Source: Cyanophora paradoxa
Lineage: Eukaryota; Glaucocystophyceae; Cyanophorales; Cyanophoraceae
Assembly: GCA_004431415.1 (NCBI GenBank)
Contig: QPMI01000589.1
Span: 49,973-113,972, forward strand
Reading direction: 5' to 3'
Length of the DNA stretch: 64,000 bases
The notes beneath the pieces were generated by a model. The model saw only the letters and a program-made list of their open reading frames with translations. It searched no databases and was not told the origin of the DNA. Of this stretch, positions 59,470-64,000 are shown in pieces. Made by a program: the position numbers and the translations under genes. Each line of letters begins with the position of its first letter. The first letter of the stretch is position 1.

Positions 59470-59744
59470 TTGCACTTCTTAGGAGCCGGCTTTGAAATTT
59501 TATCGGTCTTGGCCTTGTCTTCCTTCCCGTCCTTCTTCTCGGCCCCCTTCTTCCCCTGCTTCGTCGGGCGCATCGCCACGAATATTTCGCCGGGCGAGAC
59601 GTCCTCGTACAGCGGCTTCGGTCCCTTAGGAAATTCGGGCGGGCCCTTCAGCTTCTCCTTCGCCTCCTTCACCTCCGCCTTGGTGGGCCGCTCCTGCCCG
59701 TTCGTGGGCGCCTTTTTCGCGGGCTTCTTCTGCGCCTCCGGCAT
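59466..59744 (-). CDS. Lys-rich small protein (92 aa)
   Basis: Starts at the ATG at 59744 behind ATATTTTTCTGGTG. Lys/Ala/Pro-rich throughout (EAQKKPAKKAPTNGQERPTK, AEVKEAKEKLKGPPEFPKG, KKGAEKKDGKEDKAKTDKIS) apart from a middle segment (LYEDVSPGEIFVAMRP). The tail is histone-like in composition, which would suit genome condensation. It overlaps the next gene by ATGA, suggesting coupled expression. Confidence 0.6.
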   Translation of the reverse strand: MPEAQKKPAKKAPTNGQERPTKAEVKEAKEKLKGPPEFPKGPKPLYEDVSPGEIFVAMRPTKQGKKGAEKKDGKEDKAKTDKISKPAPKKCK

Positions 59745-59746
59745 GT

Positions 59747-60085
59747 TTACCCATCACCAGAAAAATATGGGTTGGCGCCCCCGTACGTCTCGGGGAACTG
59801 CCTCTCCCACCTGCGCTCGGCCGCGTCCCTCTGGTCGGCGAAGCTACGGTAGGCCGCGGCCCTCTGCCCCATCACGATTTGCCAGAGCCGTGCACGGACC
59901 TCGTCCTGCAGTCTGTACACCCAATCGCGAATGTTCTCGACGATATCCGTCGGCAGCGTGGCCAACCCCGCCTTGATCTCGGGTACATCCGTGGGATCCT
60001 CTTCGAGCGTAAGCTTCTGCATGCGAGCGCGCAGCATCTCAATTTGCGTATCGATTGGGGCCCAATAAGGGATAGATCGAGACAT
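59747..60085 (-). CDS. Small helical protein, F-box-like core (112 aa)
   Basis: Starts at the ATG at 60085 behind GTAATTTCTCAGTG. IEMLRARMQKLTLEEDPTDV is followed by LATLPTDIVENIRDWVYRLQ, which matches the LP..(I/V)...I..(F/W)V core of the two tandem proteins at 40.0-41.4 kb. The end is DAAERRWERQFPETYGGANP. The relation to that pair is by eye only. Confidence 0.6.
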   Translation of the reverse strand: MSRSIPYWAPIDTQIEMLRARMQKLTLEEDPTDVPEIKAGLATLPTDIVENIRDWVYRLQDEVRARLWQIVMGQRAAAYRSFADQRDAAERRWERQFPETYGGANPYFSGDG

Positions 60086-60150
60086 CGGGGTACGGGGTCA
60101 CTGAGAAATTACACTGGGTCGGAAGAGGAGGTACCCCACCAGGATCCCCG

Positions 60151-60360
60151 CTATAATCCAGAGGGGCGACCAGTCGCGCTCCGCCGGCGCGCCCCCGGCG
60201 TCACCATCAGCTGCCCCGCCCCGGGCCTGCGCAGGCCGTGCGTGCGGTGGTCCGCCCAGTGCGGGCGCGGGAACTGCTCCTGCGGCATGCGCTCGGGGTA
60301 GATGCCGTCGAATCGGTTCTGCATTTGGTACATGTCCCTATCGAACAGCAGGGAGGCCAT
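60151..60360 (-). CDS. Small protein (69 aa), frame uncertain after middle
   Basis: Starts at the ATG at 60360 behind AGTATTTCTAAG. The N-terminal 45 residues look coding (MASLLFDRDMYQMQNRFDGI, YPERMPQEQFPRPHWADHRT). The rest is Arg/Gly-rich, and about 30 bases before 60,110 another frame is hydrophobic (WIIAGILVGYLLF on the minus strand, about 60,120-60,160). A shift of frame would therefore give a C-terminal membrane span. Confidence 0.45.
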   Translation of the reverse strand: MASLLFDRDMYQMQNRFDGIYPERMPQEQFPRPHWADHRTHGLRRPGAGQLMVTPGARRRSATGRPSGL

Positions 60361-60586
60361 TTCTCAATTTGGGGAGGGACTTAGAAATACTGCCCGTGAG
60401 CTCCCTGTCGCGGATCCTGCGAAAATCCGCGAAGAGCCCGCGCGCGCAGCGCCTGCAGACGAGGCGGGCCCGCCCGCCCACGCGCGCCACCGAGATCTCG
60501 TGGCCGAACTGCAGGTGGCCCGGGAAGCAGGTGGGGGGGTAGTCGCAGACGAAGCAGTGGCAGGGGCAGTTGCGCCGCCGAATCAC
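60338..60586 (-). CDS. Cys-rich zinc-ribbon-like small protein
   Basis: Pattern RRRNCPCHCFVCDYPPTCFP then ARLVCRRCARGLFADFRRIR: two Cys knuckles about 30 residues apart, as in a zinc ribbon. No ATG begins the frame; the first possible start is the GTG at 60586, which overlaps the stop of the preceding DUF5679 tail. Either a non-AUG start is used, or another -1 shift fuses it to the upstream protein. The end overlaps the start of the gene at 60,360 and contains its box. Confidence 0.5.
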   Translation of the reverse strand: MIRRRNCPCHCFVCDYPPTCFPGHLQFGHEISVARVGGRARLVCRRCARGLFADFRRIRDRELTGSISKSLPKLRNGLPAVR

Positions 60587-60974
60587 TGCTGAAGAATCGC
60601 AGGCTCGCTCGCCGCCTTCCTCGGCGCGCGCTGGCGCTTGGGCTGGGCCTCGAGCGGGCTCGGGTCGCCCTCCGCGGGGGCCGCCTTGGCCTTCTGCCGG
60701 GGCGCCGCGGGGGGCTTCGGGGCCGTAGGGGCTGCCGGTGCCTGGCTCGAGCCGGCGGCCGGGCCAGCGGCGTCGGTCACCTGCGGGCGCTGCGGCGGAG
60801 GGCTGGTCTCCCGGGCCCCTCCTCGAGGACCCGGCGCATGAAGCGCGAGACGCGGCCGCTGCATTGCGTGCAGGAGCCGACGGCCACCTGGCGGTTGTTC
60901 TTGCTGGTACGCACCTCGACGTTGGCGAGCTTGGTGTTGGAGCGGCACTTGAAGCAGTAGTGGGCGTGCTCCAT
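60583..60974 (-). CDS. DUF5679-type zinc protein with Ala/Pro tail, one shift
   Basis: Starts at the ATG at 60974 behind CACTTTTTTCTGAAGG. HYCFKCRSNTKLANVEVRTS...NRQVAVGSCTQCSGRVSRFM fits the DUF5679 pattern (YC.KC..., then K..A..G.C..C), a small zinc domain common in giant viruses. The frame closes at 60,777. Near 60,815 a -1 step in GGGGCCCGGG opens a frame with a credible Ala/Pro/Lys tail (PTAPKPPAAPRQKAKAAPAE, then QPKRQRAPRKAASEPAILQQ) to 60,583. The tail is probably real and the break a missing G. Confidence 0.65.
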
Positions 60975-60983
60975 GGGATCTAG

Positions 60984-61145
60984 CTACGGGTGTAGACAGC
61001 CTTCAGAAAAAAGTGCGTAGTAGCGGACGGCGCACCGGGGGCAGCAGACGTAGACGCCCGCCTTGAGCACCCAGCCGCGCTTGGTCTGGGGCAGGCGGCA
61101 GATTTCGCAGCAGAGGGACCTGGGCTTGCGGCACGAGGATCCCAT
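60984..61145 (-). CDS. Zinc-ribbon mini-protein (53 aa)
   Basis: A short gene from the ATG at 61145 to the TAG at 60984, preceded by GTGATTTCTAGGCC at the usual distance. It reads CCEICRLPQTKRGWVLKAGV followed by YVCCPRCAVRYYALFSEGC: C-x2-C...C-x2-C, a minimal zinc ribbon. Its last codons contain the box of the DUF5679 gene. Three neighbouring genes thus encode zinc-ribbon-like proteins (60,338-61,145). Confidence 0.6.
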   Translation of the reverse strand: MGSSCRKPRSLCCEICRLPQTKRGWVLKAGVYVCCPRCAVRYYALFSEGCLHP

Positions 61146-61177
61146 CTGGCGGGCGGGGCCTAGAAATCACAATGGGA

Positions 61178-61654
61178 TCACAACGGATTGAGCGCGGCGT
61201 AGAGGGCGATTAAGTAGGCGTCGCAGAGGTCGTCGAGCTTGCCGTTTCGATCCGCGATGTCGGCGAGCTCGGCGGGTACGAGGTCGCGGCACTTGTCCAC
61301 GGCGCCCCGCTTGCGCTCCTTGTAGCTCGGGTTCGAGATCTTGAAGAAGTGCTTGATGGCGCGCGGGCTCACGATCCGCGCACGCCCGTACAGCAGGGCG
61401 TGGAGCGTGCACTCGATGCAGCGATTGATTCCCGTCCTCTGGCCCTCGATCGCGATCTGGTCGGGAAGGCCGAAGGCGCTATGGCCGCGAGTAACCTCCA
61501 CCAGGCGCGCAACCAGGCGGCCACAGCAGCGCGCAGACGGGAAGAGGGCGATCTTCTGCCAGTCGAGAATCTGGGATTCCTTTGTCTGCGGATCGAATTC
61601 GATGAGGCACCATGCGAAATTGATGACCCCCACATCCACGCCGAGGATCTTCAT
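61178..61654 (-). CDS. RuvC/A22-type Holliday junction resolvase
   Basis: 158 residues from the ATG at 61654, box AGATTTTCTTGCG just upstream. Acidic catalytic residues are in the right order for the RuvC-like fold of the poxvirus-A22 group: Asp in MKILGVDVGVINFAW, Glu in DQIAIEGQRTG, and the Asp pair in NGKLDDLCDAYLIALYAALN. RKRGAVDKCRDLVP sits in between. These enzymes cut four-way junctions and resolve branched or concatemeric genomes before packaging. The length is usual and the frame intact. Divergent from the next gene. Confidence 0.88.
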   Translation of the reverse strand: MKILGVDVGVINFAWCLIEFDPQTKESQILDWQKIALFPSARCCGRLVARLVEVTRGHSAFGLPDQIAIEGQRTGINRCIECTLHALLYGRARIVSPRAIKHFFKISNPSYKERKRGAVDKCRDLVPAELADIADRNGKLDDLCDAYLIALYAALNPL

Positions 61655-61665
61655 CCCAGGGTCGC

Positions 61666-61685
61666 AAGAAAATCTGAATGAAGGG
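61666..61685 (+). promoter_or_regulatory. Viral box variant, first of a duplicated pair
   Basis: AAGAAAATCTGAATGAAGG, nearly repeated at 61,888-61,906 before the ATPase gene. The ATG inside the box is followed 9 bases later by the ATG at 61687; by analogy with the ATPase gene the second is the likely start. Confidence 0.5.
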
Positions 61686-61686
61686 G

Positions 61687-61899
61687 ATGGCAGAGGCCTG
61701 GGCGGAAAAATTCATCCGGATGGTGCATCGACATTACCGAGATGAGTTCTTCAGCTCAGACTACAGCCAAAGCGTTCCAGACATTCTGAGCGATTTCGAA
61801 AGCTGCATTAGAGAGGGCTGCGCGCTGCTAGGTATCGACTACGAGGACCTGGAGCTAGGTATCGACTACGAGGACCTGGAGCACCCTCGAAAAATCTGA
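61687..61899 (+). CDS. Small acidic protein with duplicated end (70 aa)
   Basis: AWAEKFIRMVHRHYRDEFFS and VPDILSDFESCIREGCALLG look like a folded helical unit. The end holds a tandem 27-base duplication (61,829-61,882) giving LGIDYEDLE twice. The stop overlaps the box of the ATPase gene. Start chosen at 61687; the in-frame ATG at 61678 is the alternative. Family unknown. Confidence 0.6.
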   Translation: MAEAWAEKFIRMVHRHYRDEFFSSDYSQSVPDILSDFESCIREGCALLGIDYEDLELGIDYEDLEHPRKI

Positions 61900-61906
61900 A
61901 TGAAGG
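61888..61906 (+). promoter_or_regulatory. Viral box variant of the ATPase gene
   Basis: CGAAAAATCTGAATGAAGG ends 7 bases before the ATG at 61914. Compare 61,666-61,685. Confidence 0.5.
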
Positions 61907-61913
61907 GGGTAAA

Positions 61914-62983
61914 ATGGCCAAGGACCCCAAGAAGCCGAAGAAGCCGAAGGCGGCCAAGCCCCAGCCCGCCCAGCCCGCAGGCGCAGCGCCCGCGGCCCCG
62001 CCCCCGCCGGCCAGGCCACCGGCACGGGCTCGGGCACGGCCCCCGCCGCCGGCGCCAGCTGCGCCATGGGCATGACAGAGGACGGCCAGCAGCTCACGCC
62101 CGAGCAGGTCAACGCCTTCCTCGACAACTCGAAGACGGGAGGCATCGAGCGCATGGCCTGCCTGCCCGAGCTCAAGTGGTTCGACGTGAACACCGTCAAG
62201 TCCGACGCCACGGTCGTCTGCGTCGGCAAGCGGCGCACGGGCAAGTCCTTCTTCCTCCGCGATCTCATGTTCAACCTCTCCGGCACCTTCCCGGGGGGTA
62301 TCGTGATCAGCCAGACCGATCGCCTGAACGGCTACTGGAAGCAGTACATCCCGCAGCGCTTCATCTGGCCCAAGTACAACCCGGGCGTGCTCTTCCATTT
62401 ATTCAGGAGGCAGCAGGCGATCATGCAGCACAACAAGTCCGAAGACGTGCTCGCGGGAAAGGAGGATCCCGTCGACCCGCGATTTTTCGTGCTGCTCGAC
62501 GACGTGATTTCCGACGCTCGGCTGCGGTACGACGAGGCCCTCAACGAGCTCTTCGTGGCGGGGCGCCACTACAAAATCATGACCCTTATCACGACGCAGT
62601 ATGCCAAGGGCATCAATCCCGTCCTGCGCTCCAATACTGATCTGGCTGTCATTTTCAAGTGCTCGCAGGCGATGCAGCGCGAGGCCCTCGCAAAGGAGTG
62701 GGGCGACATCATCTCCCAGCGCGCCTTCTACTACCTGCTCGATAAGTACACGCAGGATAACCACTGCCTTATCATCGATTCTTCCAACAACTCTACGAAC
62801 CCTCTGGACGTTTTGTACGTCTACAAGGCCGAGGAGCCGCCCCCCTTCCGCATCGGATCCAAGGAGTACTGGGAGGGCGAAACCGTCAACGGAGAAAATC
62901 TCGTGGGTCCGGACGACGGCACGGTGGACAAGACGCTCCTCGGCATGATCTCTAACTTCCGCAAGTCTCGGGGTCTTGCGTAG
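61914..62983 (+). CDS. A32/FtsK-HerA-type genome-packaging ATPase
   Basis: From 62,066 on, the frame encodes 305 residues with Walker A VGKRRTGKSFFLRDLMF, GIVISQTDRLNGYWKQYIP, Walker B RFFVLLDDVISDARLRYDEA, the sensor-like LITTQYAKGINPVLRSNTD and QREALAKEWGDIISQRAFYY. This is the A32 packaging ATPase pattern of NCLDVs and relatives, which pumps DNA into the capsid. The box places the start at 61914: a Lys/Pro/Ala-rich N-terminus (MAKDPKKPKKPKAAKPQPAQ) in another frame joins it by a -1 step around 61,990-62,020 in a C/G run. The upstream frame (TGTGSGTAPAAGASCAMGMT) runs without a stop into the ATPase. The 3' end overlaps the convergent HNH gene by 32 bases. Confidence 0.92.
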
Positions 62984-63473
62984 GAAAGTTGAGATGGGCC
63001 TGTGCACCATGCCAGAGTCTCGCCATGCGATCATAATCGCGGGCGGCCTCTTCTGCGGTGCTGTGTCGTTTAAAGTAACGACCATGGTGCTTAGACTGAA
63101 TGTCAGTCTGATATTTTCCAGCATGGAATCGAACTCCTTTGAAGCCGGTCTTATTGTTCTTGTTCTTGCCGCGGTTGAGACAGTTTTGCTGATGAGTTAC
63201 GAATGCCAGGTTGCAAGCACGATTATCGTTCACATCTCGGTTAATGTGATCTACCACTAAACCTTTGGGTGGCTTGCCAAGGACAAGGTGGTAGATGTAA
63301 ATATGCTTGCGTGTTCCTGGAATTGTAGTAAAAGGGCGACCTCGCAAGACCAACCATTTATACTTGGAGAGCTCCTCGTACCGCTCGGGGTCGATCTTAG
63401 TCCACCCAACGACACTCGTACCTCCCTTGCCGCGCCCAAGCTCTCCGCGGCTGTGCAAAGGGAGATACTCCAT
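62952..63473 (-). CDS. HNH endonuclease with AP2-type DNA-binding domain
   Basis: 173 residues from the ATG at 63473 behind TGAAATTTTCTAAACC. The HNH core is IYHLVLGKPPKGLVVDHINR followed by NDNRACNLAFVTHQQNCLNR. An AP2-like unit comes next (TGFKGVRFHAGKYQTDIQSK, HGRYFKRHSTAEEAARDYDR). This HNH-AP2 pairing is that of mobile homing-type endonucleases in phages and giant viruses. Its last residues overlap the ATPase 3' end. Codons are AT-richer than those of its neighbours, consistent with later arrival, yet it carries the viral box. It is free-standing: no intron or intein is seen in the ATPase. Confidence 0.85.
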   Translation of the reverse strand: MEYLPLHSRGELGRGKGGTSVVGWTKIDPERYEELSKYKWLVLRGRPFTTIPGTRKHIYIYHLVLGKPPKGLVVDHINRDVNDNRACNLAFVTHQQNCLNRGKNKNNKTGFKGVRFHAGKYQTDIQSKHHGRYFKRHSTAEEAARDYDRMARLWHGAQAHLNFPTQDPETCGS

Positions 63474-63549
63474 GATGATATCAAGGTTTAGAAAATTTCA
63501 GGAAGCACCGCGGCCTCGCCTGATTTTTTCTGAGGCTTCGTGCGTAAGC

Positions 63550-63912
63550 ATGTCGCCCAGCGCCCACATCGCCTCCGTCTTCCGCGTCGAGTCCATCGCT
63601 TACGACTGCCTCCTGGAGGCGAGCCTCGACCCCTCCTCGCCCTTTAACGACGGCGAGGTCAGCAGCGCCCTGGAGAGGATCTGCGACGCGCTGGGAATTA
63701 ACTGGGAGCGCCTGACCGCGGAGGCGGCGGACGAGGCCGCGGCCGAGTCGCTGGGCAGTGAGGACACCAGCTCGGAGGAGATGACAGACGAAGAGGGAGA
63801 CAGGGTGATTTACGTGCGCGACCGGACGATTTTGCGACCTCGGAATCGGGCTCGGAGGAGGAGGCAGAGGAGACCGAGGACGAGGACTCCGACGCCTAGG
63901 CGCGCCCCTTAA
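63550..63912 (+). CDS. Small acidic protein, probable shifted acidic tail
   Basis: Starts at the ATG at 63550 behind GATTTTTTCTGAGG. IASVFRVESIAYDCLLEASL and NDGEVSSALERICDALGINW form a helical domain. The chain then turns acidic (ESLGSEDTSSEEMTDEEGDR) and abruptly Arg-rich to the stop at 63912. A -1 step near 63,828 instead gives an acidic tail (ATSESGSEEEAEETEDEDSD) ending at 63,897, which fits the preceding composition far better. The break is probably a missing G. Confidence 0.6.
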   Translation: MSPSAHIASVFRVESIAYDCLLEASLDPSSPFNDGEVSSALERICDALGINWERLTAEAADEAAAESLGSEDTSSEEMTDEEGDRVIYVRDRTILRPRNRARRRRQRRPRTRTPTPRRAP

Positions 63913-63933
63913 AAATTTCCGAGGCGCTAGGAA

Positions 63934-64000
63934 ATGTCAAAGGTGCTCCTAGGGCTCTCCAGGCTATCGTGCAGTACGCCCTCGGCCTGGCATCCGGCTC
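63934..64000 (+). CDS. Start of a further viral gene, cut by window edge
   Basis: AAAAATTTCCGAGG at about 63,911-63,924 is followed by an ATG at 63934 (MSKVLLGLSRLSCSTPSAW...), open to the end of the window. Too short to identify. Confidence 0.35.
   Translation, partial: MSKVLLGLSRLSCSTPSAWHPA

Larger units (their letters stand above)
40018..64000. mobile_element. Integrated small giant-virus-related element (partial)
   Basis: About 24 kb of tightly packed genes with a shared upstream AATTTTCT-type box. It includes an NCLDV-type major capsid protein, an A32-type packaging ATPase, RuvC/A22-type resolvase, YqaJ nuclease, OBP-like helicase, DUF5679 protein and ssDNA-binding-like protein. No DNA or RNA polymerase is seen. 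That gene content, and integration in what appears to be algal DNA, fits the mriyaviruses and Pleurochrysis endemic viruses as I know them. The capsid, ATPase and resolvase frames are open, so this is not a worn relic. The element continues past the right edge; its left end lies between 39,020 and 40,018. Confidence 0.8.

Noticed and set aside
61900-62640. Plus-strand Arg/Pro-rich frame from 61,900
   Set aside because: It overlaps the packaging ATPase in a frame without any motif; the ATPase frame is the real one.
62399-63124. 241-codon minus-strand frame opposite the ATPase
   Set aside because: Shadow of the ATPase with no family features, and it also overlaps the HNH gene.

Overview
The window is nuclear DNA of a photosynthetic unicellular eukaryote with an integrated large-DNA-virus-like element in its right third. 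The host part (1 to about 39,900) is extremely GC-rich. Its genes are cut by many short introns (GT...CAG, often 50-190 bases, C-rich, frequently carrying GTACCCC or GTGCGCC at the donor side). A gene matching the DUF92/VTE6 phytyl-phosphate kinase family of plastid tocopherol and phylloquinone recycling argues for an alga. Composition and intron style suggest a haptophyte or similar alga, but this is inference.

Host layout: a C3HC zinc-finger (NIPA/ZC3HC1-like) gene (-) is divergent from an acireductone dioxygenase gene (+). A VTE6-like gene (-) is divergent from a glycine-zipper membrane protein gene (+). Next come F-box gene F1 (-), a single-exon LRR-like protein (+), a small LTR element of the TRIM type with tRNA-like boxes in its LTRs (12,438-13,036), a long unrecognised gene with an SNase-like start (-), F-box gene F2 (-), a divergent Hsp70 (+), F-box gene F3 (+), a Q/A-rich nuclear-type protein (-), an aldo-keto reductase (+), and two tandem F-box/LRR genes G1 and G2 (+). 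F-box genes are thus strongly amplified here, in two families.

From about 40,000 to the end of the window the style changes: compact genes, one apparent intron, and an AATTTTCT-type box 15-45 bases before almost every start codon. Hallmark genes are a double-jelly-roll major capsid protein (56,068-57,456, -), an A32/FtsK-HerA packaging ATPase (61,914-62,983, +), a RuvC/A22-type Holliday junction resolvase, a YqaJ-type nuclease, a herpes-UL9/OBP-like SF2 helicase, a probable OB-fold ssDNA-binding protein and a DUF5679 zinc protein. A run of small proteins with one membrane span each, Cys-rich mini-proteins and an HNH-AP2 endonuclease complete the set. No DNA or RNA polymerase is visible. This matches small relatives of the giant viruses (the mriyavirus/Pleurochrysis-endemic-virus type). 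The element runs off the right edge.

How the viral genes may work together: the OBP-like helicase, YqaJ nuclease, ssDNA-binding protein and RuvC resolvase would form the replication and resolution module. MCP, ATPase, the large unknown proteins at 54.8-59.5 kb and the small membrane proteins would form the virion module. A ~500-bp inverted repeat with CGTCATTTACGTCA iterons (50,966-51,480) and five copies of a 50-bp palindrome around the helicase gene are the best candidates for replication or recombination sites. Several viral genes are split by single-base shifts that are nearly all of the same sense and fall in G/C runs. Base undercalls in the assembly are the simplest reading, so these genes may be intact.
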